Assembly (NCBI RefSeq): GCF_029674545.1
Contig: NZ_CP121354.1
Location: 4,473,001 to 4,537,000, forward strand
Length of the DNA: 64,000 bases
Source of the DNA: Mesorhizobium sp. WSM4904
GTDB taxonomy: Bacteria; Pseudomonadota; Alphaproteobacteria; Rhizobiales; Rhizobiaceae
Direction of reading: 5' to 3'
Below the pieces are notes generated by a model. It saw only the letters and a list, made by a program, of their open reading frames with translations. It was not told the DNA's origin and ran no database searches. Shown piece after piece: positions 9,477 to 18,727 of the stretch. How positions within the stretch are numbered: position 1 is the stretch's first letter; each line of letters opens with the position of its first letter. The position numbers and the translations under genes are program-made.

Positions 9477-10094
9477 TCAGTTCTGCGAATTGTCGGCCGG
9501 AGCGGAGTTGTCGGCGGGTGCCTGGCCGTCGGCCGGGGCCGAACCATCGGCGGGAGCGGTCGCATCCTGCGCGGGCTTGGCCGGAGCCGCGGCCTTGGCG
9601 GCGGCGGCGAGCGTTTCACCGACTTGCTGGGCGAGATCGCGGGCGACGCCGTTCTGCCAGATGTCGGCCGCCTTCACCAGGTCGCGCGTGACCGCCGGGC
9701 CGCTGTCGAGCAGCTTCTTGCCGGAATCCGAGCTGTAGAAGGCGGCGATGTCGTTGAGTTCCTTCTCGGAGAACACCTTGGCATAGGCTAGGGCTGCCTC
9801 CTTCTCGAGGTCGGCGCGGCGAGCCGCCAGTCCCATGGCCTTCTCGGTGACGGTCTTGCCGATCAGTTCCTGCATGTCGGGATTCTTCTGGATCAGCTGG
9901 TTCTCGAGCGCCGCCGCTGCCTGCGGCAGGATGTTGTCGAACGGATCCGTGGCGTGGATCGCGACCACCGCGGCGCGGGCGGCCTTGAGATGCGATTCGC
10001 TCACATCCTGCGAAAACGCCGGCGAGGACAGCGCAAGGACGGCAGAAGCTGCCAGAACTGTCGAAAGGCGGCGAACCCTTTTATGCAACATCAT
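9477..10094 (-). CDS. DUF2059 domain protein, exported
   Basis: About 205 aa with an N-terminal signal peptide (cleavage near AFS-QD, about residue 30). A helical DUF2059 domain follows ([20 protein letters not shown] around residue 120). The tail is a low-complexity Ala/Pro/Asp repeat of APADxx units (final ~30 residues), probably unstructured. It starts at two consecutive ATGs (10094/10091) and overlaps the 3' end of rpiA by 14 bases, so it is translationally coupled to rpiA. The function of the domain is unknown; it is widespread in proteobacterial periplasms. Confidence 0.85.
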   Translation of the reverse strand: MMLHKRVRRLSTVLAASAVLALSSPAFSQDVSESHLKAARAAVVAIHATDPFDNILPQAAAALENQLIQKNPDMQELIGKTVTEKAMGLAARRADLEKEAALAYAKVFSEKELNDIAAFYSSDSGKKLLDSGPAVTRDLVKAADIWQNGVARDLAQQVGETLAAAAKAAAPAKPAQDATAPADGSAPADGQAPADNSAPADNSQN

Positions 10095-10812
10095 GGTCGG
10101 TAGAACTCCCTGGTTTTCGGGCGGCATGGACGGTTTGGATGCCGTCGCCGCCGGCGATGATGGCCGTTGACGCCAGCCCGATGAATAGACCGTGCTCGAC
10201 AACGCCTGGAATGGCGAAGAGAGCATTCGAAAGCGCTCTTGTATCCGGAATGCGGCCAAAAGATGCATCGAGGATAAAGTGGCCGCCGTCTGTAACAAAT
10301 GGCTGCCCCCCCGTCATCCTCAATGTAATCGGGCCGGCAAGGCCGAGGCTTGCCGCCGCGGCGCCGACCGCGATCTCGGTAGCGCGCAGGCCGAACTTGT
10401 TGACCTCGATCGGCAACGGGAACCGGCCGAGGGTTTCGACCATCTTGGATTGGTCGGCGATGACGATCATGCGCCCGGACGCCGCTGCAACGATCTTTTC
10501 GCGCAAAAGCGCCCCGCCGCCGCCCTTGATCAGCGTCAGCGCGGGGTCGATCTCGTCCGCGCCGTCGATAGTAAGATCGAGTTCGGGCGTTTCCTCGAGC
10601 GTCGATAGCGGCACGCCGAGTTCGCGGCAGAGTGCCGCAGTGCGCTCGGAGGTGGGCACACCGATCACGGCGAGGCCGGTTGCGACTTTCTCGGCGAGCA
10701 GGCGGACGAACTCGTCGGCGGTCGTGCCGGTGCCGATGCCGAGCCGCATGCCGCTGCCGACATGGGCAAGGGCCGCGCGTGCGGCCTCGACCTTCAACTG
10801 CCTTGCGTCCAT
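10081..10812 (-). CDS. rpiA: Ribose-5-phosphate isomerase A
   Basis: Interconverts ribose-5-phosphate and ribulose-5-phosphate in the pentose phosphate pathway, 243 aa. Family motifs are [12 protein letters not shown] (phosphate loop near residue 25), DGADEIDP (near 83) and [11 protein letters not shown] (near 95). I chose ATG 10812 because the protein then begins [11 protein letters not shown], as in the family; the 35 upstream codons are not RpiA-like. It is divergent from gph with about 150 bases between the starts. Confidence 0.94.
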   Translation of the reverse strand: MDARQLKVEAARAALAHVGSGMRLGIGTGTTADEFVRLLAEKVATGLAVIGVPTSERTAALCRELGVPLSTLEETPELDLTIDGADEIDPALTLIKGGGGALLREKIVAAASGRMIVIADQSKMVETLGRFPLPIEVNKFGLRATEIAVGAAAASLGLAGPITLRMTGGQPFVTDGGHFILDASFGRIPDTRALSNALFAIPGVVEHGLFIGLASTAIIAGGDGIQTVHAARKPGSSTDHDVA

Positions 10813-10965
10813 GCCGCTATTGCCTCGATTTCGCTGGGTTCGCGCGCCTCCTAGCATTTTTGCCTGTCGCGTCAAAGGCTCTGCCTGTGGACCGATAGAG
10901 GCTGCTTGCTTGACCACCGCGCAGCTTGTATCGGCTGCGGCACTTCAATTGTTGCAGGACTGGCC

Positions 10966-11646
10966 ATGACCCGACCGATCATCGTGTTCGACCTCGACGG
11001 GACGCTCATCGACACCGCGCCGGACCTGCTCGACAGCCTCAACCACAGCCTGGCGGCCGGGGAACTTGCCGCGGTCGACGAGGCCGGCTTCAGGCGCTTC
11101 GTCGGCCATGGCGGCCGCGTCATGATCGAGCGCGCGCATGCCGCGCAGAACAAGGCGCTGATGGCGGAAGAGCACGACCGGCTGCTAAAACTCTTCCTCG
11201 ACCATTACACGCTCAACATTCCAGGCAAGTCGCGCCCCTACCCCGGCGTCGTCGCGGCGCTCGACCGCTTCCGGGCGGCCGGTTACCTGATGGCGGTCTG
11301 CACCAACAAATACGAGGCGAATTCGGTGGCGCTGATCGGCGCGCTCGGCATAGCCGACTACTTTGCGGCGATCTGCGGCCAGGACACATTCGCCTTCCGC
11401 AAGCCCGACCCCCGCCACCTCACCGAGACGATCAAGCTGGCCGGCGGCGATCCTCAAAGCGCCGTGATGGTCGGCGATTCGCAAACCGACATCGACACCG
11501 CCAAGGCGGCAGGCATTCCGGTGGTGGCGGTCGACTTCGGCTATACGGACCGCCACGTGCGCGAGTTCGAGCCGACGCTGGTGATCTCGCATTTCGACAC
11601 GCTGACGCCGGAGCTGGCGGAAAGGCTGATGGCGGCGGCGCGTTGA
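10966..11646 (+). CDS. gph: Phosphoglycolate phosphatase, HAD family
   Basis: HAD-superfamily phosphatase that removes 2-phosphoglycolate, 226 aa. Motif I is FDLDGTLIDT at the N-terminus, motif II lies in MAVCTNK, the motif III Lys is in FRKPDP, and motif IV is VMVGDSQTDID. The ATG at 10966 follows GCAGGACTGGCC. It is divergent from rpiA. Specificity is a family-level inference; other HAD phosphatases share these motifs. Confidence 0.88.
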   Translation: MTRPIIVFDLDGTLIDTAPDLLDSLNHSLAAGELAAVDEAGFRRFVGHGGRVMIERAHAAQNKALMAEEHDRLLKLFLDHYTLNIPGKSRPYPGVVAALDRFRAAGYLMAVCTNKYEANSVALIGALGIADYFAAICGQDTFAFRKPDPRHLTETIKLAGGDPQSAVMVGDSQTDIDTAKAAGIPVVAVDFGYTDRHVREFEPTLVISHFDTLTPELAERLMAAAR

Positions 11647-11767
11647 GGCTTTTCCAGCCCGCCGAGACCCGGCAAACTCGATCATCGCAGATCGTCGGCA
11701 CATTGCCTTGACTTCGCGCACCCGCCTCCCTTATATCGCGGCTCGCTTCGGCCTTCGGGCAACGAGC

Positions 11768-11842
11768 GGGCGATTAGCTCAGCGGGAGAGCACACCCTTC
11801 ACACGGGTGGGGTCGCAGGTTCAATCCCTGCATCGCCCACCA
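11768..11842 (+). tRNA. tRNA-Val (anticodon CAC)
   Basis: A complete cloverleaf. Acceptor stem GGGCGAT pairs with ATCGCCC, the D arm is AGCTCAGCGGGAGAGC, and the anticodon stem CCC/GGG encloses TTCACAC with anticodon CAC. The T arm is GCAGGTTCAATCCCTGC, and the 3' CCA is encoded. Confidence 0.95.
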
Positions 11843-11927
11843 TCCAACCCTCTGATGGAGTTGGATGATCTGGCTGCGACGAACTCCTTGAATTCGTACT
11901 GGACGTAGCTGGCGCCAAAGCGGCTGC

Positions 11928-12098
11928 TCAGATCAGCCCTCGGCGCACGTTCAAATGCGTCACCGCCGTCACCAGTATGGCTCCGGTCATGAAGTAGAGC
12001 GTGGCCAGGATGTTGCCGTGATGGAAATGAATCCCCGCGAACAGCAGGGCCATGACCACCGCAAGAAAGGCAATTATGCGCGAGAATTCATCGGGCAT
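11928..12098 (-). CDS. Small membrane protein, 56 aa
   Basis: A short reading frame beginning MPDEFSRIIAFLAVVMALLF and ending VRRGLI. It contains two hydrophobic segments (about residues 8-25 and 30-48) separated by a HFHHGN turn rich in histidine. It resembles a real small inner-membrane protein rather than a chance frame, given the ordered hydrophobic/charged pattern and positive C-terminus. The ribosome site is weak (ATAGGTCGCCCC). It sits between tRNA-Val and the MBL-fold gene. I do not recognise a family. Confidence 0.6.
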   Translation of the reverse strand: MPDEFSRIIAFLAVVMALLFAGIHFHHGNILATLYFMTGAILVTAVTHLNVRRGLI

Positions 12099-12228
12099 GG
12101 GGCGACCTATGGAGATGAAGATAGATGGCCGCCCTCAATCAGCCGAGCGCTCCATAAATCGGTTTTCGATTTTCCGCAATCGGCGAGTTGCGGAACCCGG
12201 CGCCTGGAGCGGCTGGTGTCGACGCTCC

Positions 12229-13752
12229 TCATATCAAATCCACCTCCACCCACAGTCCGCCCGCCCCGCGAGCCGCATCGCGCGGCGCGCTGCGCACCGC
12301 CAGGATCGAGCCTGAGGGCGAGACAAAAGCAGGCTTCCCGTTCGCATCGGCCAACCATGCATCGTCGGCGCGGATGACCCGACCTTTGGTCTTGGTTTCG
12401 AGCGCGGTCAGGATGGCGTCGTAAGGCATCTCGCCCCAGTGCACGTTGAGTGCGTCCAGCTTGTTGGTGGGAATGAAAGCTGAAAGATCCGGGCTGATCA
12501 TCAGGTCGAGGCCCTGCTTGTTCGGCGTGGCATTCTGGCTGCCGTGATGGGCGACCTTCAGGTAGACGGTGCGCGCCAGCAGGTCGGCCGCGGTGACGGT
12601 CGCCTGCCCGACCGGCCATTTCAGGTCCTTCCAGCTCAGCCAGTTGCCGATCTGGGCGTCGCCGGGAAACAGGAACACCCGGCCGCTGTCGACGAATTCG
12701 AAGGCGAGCACCAGGCTGGTGTTGTTGACGCCGCGGTCGAGCTGCAGGGCGAGGTCCGCGGCAATCCCCATCCAGTCCGCATCGATGCGGCGCCAGGACT
12801 GGTCGGGATCCTCGTTGCTCGACGGGCCGAAGACCGGGCCGGAATAGTGCTTGCGGATGAAGGTTTCGACGCCGCGTTTCGCCTTCTCCCCGTCGGCGCC
12901 GTCCAGCGCCACCGACAGCGGCGTGCCGATGCCGCTCTTGAACGGGCTGAGCTCGTCGAGATAGCTCCCCTCGTCGGTTTCGTTGACGGCCAGACCCGCC
13001 TTGAGGGCTCGCGCGAATGCGCCGCCGGTGGCGAGCGGATACATCTCGCTCGCCTTTTCCTCGAGTTGCAGCGCCGCCTTGTCGCGCGGCGGACCCAGGA
13101 CATAGATGCGCAGGTTAGGCATGTCGCCGATCGAAGGCAGAGGCCCGCCTGGTTCGAAATAGAGCGGAGGTTTCGACGATAGTTTCGCCGCCGCGTCGCG
13201 CGCCGCCCGAACCCTTTCTCCCGCAGCACCGAACTGGAAGCCGAGGACAGCCTGCAATCCGTCGTGGAGGCCGGTTATATACGGGGTCAAGGCGCTCGCT
13301 GCCTCGAGCTTCTGGCTGACGCCCTGCAGCGCGGACAGGGCCTGGGCCTTGAATTTGTCGAGCTCGGCCGCCTGCGGATCGTCGGCGTTCTCGGTCCATG
13401 CCATCCACACTTCGCCGACGGAGAAGTCCTTGAACAGAGCGTTCGAGGTCAGAAAGCCGGAGACGTGATCCCAGTGCTCGTGAGTGACGACGAGGACGTC
13501 GATCTTGCCGCCTGTCTCCTTCTTGAGGTCGGCAACGATGTCGCCGACGAGCGCCGCACCGCCCTTGATCGACACATGGACGCCGCAGTCGATCAGCATG
13601 CGGAAGGGCGAGCCGTCCGGTTTCTTGAAGCTCAGCAGATGGCAGTCGCCGATGCCTTGGCAATAGTGGCGAACCGTGATGGCCGGCGCATATGCGGGCG
13701 TGGCGGCCGCTCCCGCTTGCGGCTTCTTTCTTGTCGCCGGCTTTCTAGGCAT
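12229..13752 (-). CDS. MBL-fold (ComEC/Rec2-like) metallohydrolase
   Basis: Metallo-beta-lactamase-fold hydrolase, 507 aa, with no signal peptide and a basic Lys/Arg-rich N-terminus. The metal site HEHWDHVSG begins at His91. Further motifs are FLFPGDAQ and VAHHGSQNATP, which resemble the cytosolic ComEC/Rec2-type group. A large insertion (about residues 130-330) separates the metal motifs. Its ATG lies inside the end of the upstream protease gene (8-base overlap), so the two are translationally coupled and probably act together. Phosphodiesterase, nuclease or other hydrolase activity is possible; the substrate is unknown. Confidence 0.85.
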   Translation of the reverse strand: MPRKPATRKKPQAGAAATPAYAPAITVRHYCQGIGDCHLLSFKKPDGSPFRMLIDCGVHVSIKGGAALVGDIVADLKKETGGKIDVLVVTHEHWDHVSGFLTSNALFKDFSVGEVWMAWTENADDPQAAELDKFKAQALSALQGVSQKLEAASALTPYITGLHDGLQAVLGFQFGAAGERVRAARDAAAKLSSKPPLYFEPGGPLPSIGDMPNLRIYVLGPPRDKAALQLEEKASEMYPLATGGAFARALKAGLAVNETDEGSYLDELSPFKSGIGTPLSVALDGADGEKAKRGVETFIRKHYSGPVFGPSSNEDPDQSWRRIDADWMGIAADLALQLDRGVNNTSLVLAFEFVDSGRVFLFPGDAQIGNWLSWKDLKWPVGQATVTAADLLARTVYLKVAHHGSQNATPNKQGLDLMISPDLSAFIPTNKLDALNVHWGEMPYDAILTALETKTKGRVIRADDAWLADANGKPAFVSPSGSILAVRSAPRDAARGAGGLWVEVDLI

Positions 13753-16700
13753 CGCCGTCGTCCTCCCCGTGGCTGGCGTGCAGCAGGGCGAAGGGCTCCG
13801 AGACCTCGCTGCCGAAATAAAGCGCCCTGAGCGGCGACAGGTAGTTCGCCTTCACGGTCTTGGCCTGGCGCTCCCGCCGCTCGGCGCTGCCGGTGTTCTT
13901 GATGATCGAATAGCGGATTTCCTCCTGATGTTCGCGCGGATCGATGATGATCGTCGCGCCGCCGCGGAACCAGAAGAAGCCATCGCCGGGCTTCACGCCC
14001 TCCAACACCGGCTTGCCGTCGAAACCAACGGGGACCCGCTGCTGAATGACGACGATCACCTCGGTGCGGAACGAGCCGTCTGGTTCGACGCGGCGGGTCG
14101 GTCGTACGTTGAACACCTCGAAGGTGGTCTCGCCCTTCTTCGCTTCGTGCAGCAGGCTGCCGTCCTGCTTGTAGCGCGGCAGATCACGCAGCAGGCCGAA
14201 CTGCTCGTAGAGCTTGGGATCGGAGGCAAAGCGCTCGCGCATGGCCGTCCACAGCTTGTAACGGTTCTTCTCGTTGAGGTTGAATATCCCGGAACGGTCG
14301 AGCTTCTGGTTCCAGCCCATGTCGATGCCGTTCAACAACCCCTTGAGCCAGGGCGGCGAAGGATCGTCGGGCTGGCTCCAGGCCAGCGTCTCTTCCGAAA
14401 TCGTGCGCACGTCGCGCGGCAAAAGCTTCAGCTTGCGGAAGGACTCCATGAAGGCCAGGCGGTAGTGAAACGGATCGTCTGGAAAGGCGTCGATGTCGGC
14501 GGTGATCACCGCGCGCAGATACTCGCCGAAGGTGATGTCGACGGACGGACAGTAGTCGAGCGCACGGATGCACATCGTCAGCATCTGCTGCGCGACCTTG
14601 GCGGTCTCCTCGGTGAGGCGATCGACCAGGCCTGGGTGAAGCGCGCCGGCGGGCAGCACCCCGCTTCCGCCCGTGGCCAGGCGTACGATCTCCTGGATGC
14701 GCCGGTCGATAATGGCCAGAAACGCCTGGTAGACGGCGAAGACCAGAATCGAGCCTCGCTTGTGCGGCTCGAATGTCTTGTCATAGTCGAGGTCGCTCGC
14801 GCTGTAGTCGCGCAACGGCCCGGCGCGGCCGCTGCCTTCGCCGAACTGCTTGGCGATGCCCGACAGCAGCGAGGCCGCCGAGACGTCGCTGCGCACCTTC
14901 GCCATCTCGAAGCTGACCAGCTCTCTGAGGCTGAAATGCTGAAACAGGGCGACGATGTCGGCAAACGCTTCGTGGAAGGCCGGAACGTCGGGGTTGGACG
15001 CCTCCTGGAAGCGACGGTGCAGCCCGTCGAGCAGCGCATGCGACATCTCGTGGGCGATGATGTCGCTCGACAGGCAGGAAACCACCGTCGTGCCCGGCGT
15101 GGTGACATCGTCCTGTTTGCTCTCGGCCGGGAAATAGCCGAACAGCAGGGCCTTCTTTTCGGGACTGTAATAGGCATTCTGCGCGCGCAGGGCGTGCGGG
15201 TAGATGCGCAGCCGCGGCACTTCGCAAGCCCTCATGGTCATGTCGCCGCCTGGGCCGGGGCTTTCAGGATAGTGCGGAGCCCACAGCGCGCGGCGTCCCA
15301 ACGCGCGCTCGAAATGCCCGATCGTGGTCATGGCGACGGCATAGACCATCTGCTGGTGGAACTGCGGATTGCCTTCCGACGGCGTCAGGCCGTCCTGGGC
15401 GAGCAGGGTCTTTTCGTTGAGGTCGACCGGATCATAGACACAGTTGGACGCCGGATCGACGTCGACGACCTCGAGGTATTCGCCGACCGGACCAGCCTCC
15501 AAGGCTTCGGCGGTGGCGGGCTTGTCGTCCCAGGGAACGGAAAGCGTCGCCTGATAAACCGATACTGAATCGAGCTGCTTTGCCACCGACGGATCGAGCG
15601 CGTAGATACGCAGCCGTCGCTTTGGCGGCGTCGCCGGGCGCGGTTTGCGCTTGATCGGCGGCGCGTTGGCCTGCTCCGCGGCGGCAACGGGTCGGGCCGA
15701 CCTTCCCAGCCTGTCTTCCAGGAACGCCCGCAGCGGCTTCGAGGGATTGCCCTCGTCCAACGCCGCTTCCAGGTAGCGGTTGCGCGCCGCGGACGAGATT
15801 GTGTCCGGATCGCCTTCCGGCTCGGCGATCGCCTGATCGACCGAAGCCACGCTCTGCGCCATCTGGGTCAGTTCCAGCGCCAGCATCTTCCGGTGCCGAA
15901 GCTCCGCAGGCGACAGGGGCGCCAAGGCGTTGTCGCCGCCGACTATGAGATCGAGCCAGCCCCAGGAATATTTGGCCGGCGGCAGCTTCTTGTCTTTCAG
16001 CAGGTTTTCGATCAGCGGCATGATCAGCAGCGCGGCATCTGCGCGCAACACCCCTTGCCCCGCCTTCTGCAGAGTTTCGGCGGCGCTCATCCTGGGCGTT
16101 GACTTCGCCGCCGCGGTGAACAGCGCGTGGCGAACGGCTTCGACGCGCATCCAGGGCTGCGAGTAGTTCTTCACGACGTCCCAGTGCTCGGCCAGCCAAA
16201 GCGCCGCGGCGGCGGCGATTTGCGGCGTCGCCGCCGAAGTGCCGTTGCCATCCATGTCGACGACCTTGGCGCAATCGATCTCGGCCCAAGGCACATTCGG
16301 CGTGTAGGCGCCAAGCGCCGTCGCCATTTTCGAGGCCGGCCCATAATTGCCCTGCATGGTCCCCAAGCTCAGGCCGGAATAGGCGCGGCCGTCGGCCATG
16401 ACGCCGCACGCCGCAAGCACGCGATTGTAGCGGGCGGGAAAGACGATGCTTCGCGGTGTGAGGGTGAAGTTGTTGCCGGCCGCGGTAACCATCACCACGC
16501 CGTTGTCATAGGCAAGGTTGACGGCGTCGACCAATGCCTGCGAGGTCAACCCGCCCATGCTCATGGACAGCACCTGCGCGCCTTGCCGGCACGCATAGTC
16601 GATGCCCTGCACCATTGTGCCCGTCGTCAGCCGCACCACCCAGTCGGCGATGCGCACCGGGAGGATCTTTGCCAGCGGGGCACCGCCGACGAAATCCGTG

Positions 16701-17416
16701 AAACCTGGCCAATTCGGCGAGGTGCCATCGAGCCTGTTGCCGGCGAGCAGGCTGAGCGTGCCGGTGCCATGGCCGCGATTGCTGGCGAGCGCGCCGGCCG
16801 GCGCATGATCGGTTGCGTTGTCCGGCCCGGTGCCGTCGTCGACGAAATTACGCTGCTTGGCCGCGAGAAGTCCGGCCGGCAAGGTGCGATGGCCAGGGTC
16901 GAAGCCGGTATCGAGATGGGCGATGGTGATGTTGGCTTGCTTGGCGCCGACCTTGTTGCGGGCATCGGTGAATTGGCTGAAGGCCGGACCGGCATTCCAG
17001 GCGACCACGCCTGGTTTTGTCGCCTGCCCGCCGCTCGGATCCTGGTCGTCGAAGGTGCAGGCGGGACTGGCGCTGGCCGCCATGCCGCGGTCGCCGCTGC
17101 TGTTCTTGTAGTCCCAATGCTGAACGATGTCGGGTTCGACCGCCAGGACACCGTCGCCGGCCGCCGCGAAACCCCCGCCGCGGGCCACCAACTTATGGGC
17201 ATCGTCCCAAGGATTGTCCGAACCTGCCGCCGTGGAGGAAACCCGCAGCCAGGTCGCGCCGCGACCGGCGGCAGCGCCAAGGTTTGCGCCCGGCGCATCT
17301 GGCGGCAGGGTCAGGATCGGTTCGACGTCGATGCCGCCCATGCCAAGTGACCTGCCTTGCGCCGCAAACCCAGCGCCGTCGCCGCTGACCTTGATCAGAA
17401 GCCTCCTCGCCGCCAT
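13745..17416 (-). CDS. Dual-domain protease: subtilisin (S8) plus gluzincin metallopeptidase
   Basis: A 1223-aa protein numbered from ATG 17416, which follows GGGGGAGGGG. The first half is a subtilisin domain with Asp169 (AHLDTGF), His216 (RGHGTGT), oxyanion Asn (AAGNN) and Ser394 (NGTSAATP). The second half carries HEMSH (His789, Glu790, His793) followed 23 residues later by a Glu816 in HEAFADI, which matches the HExxH...NEAxxD plan of thermolysin-like gluzincins. Between them is a charged linker (about 505-605). There is no signal peptide or membrane segment, so it is likely cytoplasmic, unlike most S8 or M4 enzymes. It is coupled to the MBL-fold gene and has a CRP-type palindrome 191 bases upstream. 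Function unknown. Confidence 0.85.
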   Translation of the reverse strand: MAARRLLIKVSGDGAGFAAQGRSLGMGGIDVEPILTLPPDAPGANLGAAAGRGATWLRVSSTAAGSDNPWDDAHKLVARGGGFAAAGDGVLAVEPDIVQHWDYKNSSGDRGMAASASPACTFDDQDPSGGQATKPGVVAWNAGPAFSQFTDARNKVGAKQANITIAHLDTGFDPGHRTLPAGLLAAKQRNFVDDGTGPDNATDHAPAGALASNRGHGTGTLSLLAGNRLDGTSPNWPGFTDFVGGAPLAKILPVRIADWVVRLTTGTMVQGIDYACRQGAQVLSMSMGGLTSQALVDAVNLAYDNGVVMVTAAGNNFTLTPRSIVFPARYNRVLAACGVMADGRAYSGLSLGTMQGNYGPASKMATALGAYTPNVPWAEIDCAKVVDMDGNGTSAATPQIAAAAALWLAEHWDVVKNYSQPWMRVEAVRHALFTAAAKSTPRMSAAETLQKAGQGVLRADAALLIMPLIENLLKDKKLPPAKYSWGWLDLIVGGDNALAPLSPAELRHRKMLALELTQMAQSVASVDQAIAEPEGDPDTISSAARNRYLEAALDEGNPSKPLRAFLEDRLGRSARPVAAAEQANAPPIKRKPRPATPPKRRLRIYALDPSVAKQLDSVSVYQATLSVPWDDKPATAEALEAGPVGEYLEVVDVDPASNCVYDPVDLNEKTLLAQDGLTPSEGNPQFHQQMVYAVAMTTIGHFERALGRRALWAPHYPESPGPGGDMTMRACEVPRLRIYPHALRAQNAYYSPEKKALLFGYFPAESKQDDVTTPGTTVVSCLSSDIIAHEMSHALLDGLHRRFQEASNPDVPAFHEAFADIVALFQHFSLRELVSFEMAKVRSDVSAASLLSGIAKQFGEGSGRAGPLRDYSASDLDYDKTFEPHKRGSILVFAVYQAFLAIIDRRIQEIVRLATGGSGVLPAGALHPGLVDRLTEETAKVAQQMLTMCIRALDYCPSVDITFGEYLRAVITADIDAFPDDPFHYRLAFMESFRKLKLLPRDVRTISEETLAWSQPDDPSPPWLKGLLNGIDMGWNQKLDRSGIFNLNEKNRYKLWTAMRERFASDPKLYEQFGLLRDLPRYKQDGSLLHEAKKGETTFEVFNVRPTRRVEPDGSFRTEVIVVIQQRVPVGFDGKPVLEGVKPGDGFFWFRGGATIIIDPREHQEEIRYSIIKNTGSAERRERQAKTVKANYLSPLRALYFGSEVSEPFALLHASHGEDDGDA

Positions 17417-18022
17417 CGCACACCCCTCCCCCACAAATGGAATCATGGTGTTGGCCGTCAGCTGCAGTCAGGCCAGGTCCCAAACCATGCTTCGATCGTT
17501 CTGTTTGCCAACTAGGAAACCGGCCGATTGTCTTTCCGCGCCAACATGCTTGGCGCCCGAAATATACATTCGGCAAATGACAATCGCGCCGGCCGGCAGG
17601 CGCCTCTGTGATTGCCTTCACATACGCGGGGCGAACTTCGCGCACAAATATTGCACCGGGTGGCACTGGCTTCTGCTTCAACGCACGGCCTCGAATGGGC
17701 TTCCGGGCCTGAAAGTGGGTCGGTCCTCGGCAGGGAATTTCGATCACCTAGCCATTTTCAGATTTGCTGTCCGCGCGCGTCGGTTACCTCCCGCCGTGCG
17801 CGCGGACGGCGTTTCGAAGATCGGTTCGTGTCCGCCAGCGCGCTCCGGTCTCCTCATCGCAGGAAAAGCTTGCCGGCTATCTTACCGCCGGCAACACACG
17901 TCTGGCGCTCGAACTTGGCAAATGTCCGTCGTGCCGCTGGAGCAGCAACGAAAGGAGACCAGGCCTTGATCGAGCATGCACTTATCATACAATTTCCGCT
18001 CAACGAGAGGCGGAATCGCATC
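17417..18022. other. Divergent regulatory region between protease and CRP-type gene
   Basis: A 606-base region with no supportable gene; the frames that cross it are extensions of its neighbours. It must hold promoters for both divergent genes. The only clear signal is the CRP-type palindrome at 17607-17622. Confidence 0.55.
17607..17622. promoter_or_regulatory. CRP-type site TGTGA-N6-TCACA
   Basis: Perfect consensus half-sites TGTGA and TCACA separated by six bases (TTGCCT), matching the classical cAMP-CRP operator. It lies 191 bases upstream of the protease start and about 400 upstream of the CRP-type gene, so it could serve either or both. Confidence 0.65.
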
Positions 18023-18709
18023 ATGTCCCAAGCCAGCGCAGACGACAGGAGCGCCCTGCCGCGTCTGGCGCGGATCGATCCGCGCCATTTCGATCTTCTG
18101 TTCGGCGGCTGCAAGGTCGAACGTTATGCCGCCGGCCAGCACCTGTTCGTGCAGGAGGATCCATCCGACCGCATCTACGGCGTGATGAGTGGCACCGTCG
18201 AAATCTCGCTCTATTCGCCGGGCGGGCAGAAGCTGGTAGCCAATATCGAGCTCTCGCGCAGCCTTGTCGGCGAGATCGGCGCCTTGGACGGACGCCCGCG
18301 CACGGCGACCGCGATCTGCCTCACCGCATGCGAGATGGTTTCGCTCAGCCGAACGCAACTGTTTGATCGCATTGAAAAAAACCCGTCACTGGCGCGCGCC
18401 ATGATCGAACTCCTGTGCACACGGCTGCGCTGGGTCAGCGGCGAGCTCGGCGACCAGGCCTTCTTCGGCATCGAGGCCCGCCTGGCGAAGCGGCTGGTGT
18501 TCCTCAGCGGCGTCATGGCCGATTCCGCCGGCTGGGTCCCGATCTCGCAATCGGAACTTGGCGAGTTCCTGGGCGCGACGCGAGAATCGGTCAACAAGAC
18601 GCTCAACGACTGGCGCAGCCGGCATATGATCGCCATCAAGCGTGGTGGGCTGCGCATCACCAATGCCGCGGCGCTGAACCAGATCGCCGAATCGCAGGAC
18701 GACGACTGA
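18023..18709 (+). CDS. CRP/FNR-family transcriptional regulator with cAMP-type pocket
   Basis: A 228-aa regulator. The N-terminal cyclic-nucleotide-binding barrel contains VGEIGALDG and RPRTATA, which aligns with the phosphate-binding-cassette Glu and Arg-Thr/Ser of cAMP-binding CRP. The C-terminal helix-turn-helix (SQSELGEFLGATRESVNKTL) has R-E-x-x-x-K at the recognition positions, close to R-E-x-x-x-R of E. coli CRP. There are no FNR-type N-terminal cysteines. I chose ATG 18023, which follows GAGAGGCGG; the frame is open far upstream. It is convergent with the P450-peroxidase gene (18 bases between stops). It is the likely reader of the two TGTGA-N6-TCACA sites. Confidence 0.88.
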   Translation: MSQASADDRSALPRLARIDPRHFDLLFGGCKVERYAAGQHLFVQEDPSDRIYGVMSGTVEISLYSPGGQKLVANIELSRSLVGEIGALDGRPRTATAICLTACEMVSLSRTQLFDRIEKNPSLARAMIELLCTRLRWVSGELGDQAFFGIEARLAKRLVFLSGVMADSAGWVPISQSELGEFLGATRESVNKTLNDWRSRHMIAIKRGGLRITNAAALNQIAESQDDD

Positions 18710-18727
18710 GCGGCTTCTGCCCCCGAA

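Noticed and set aside
13676..15568. Long plus-strand frame opposite the dual protease
   Set aside because: Antisense shadow of the protease gene; composition is Arg/Ala/Gly-rich and no motif is seen.
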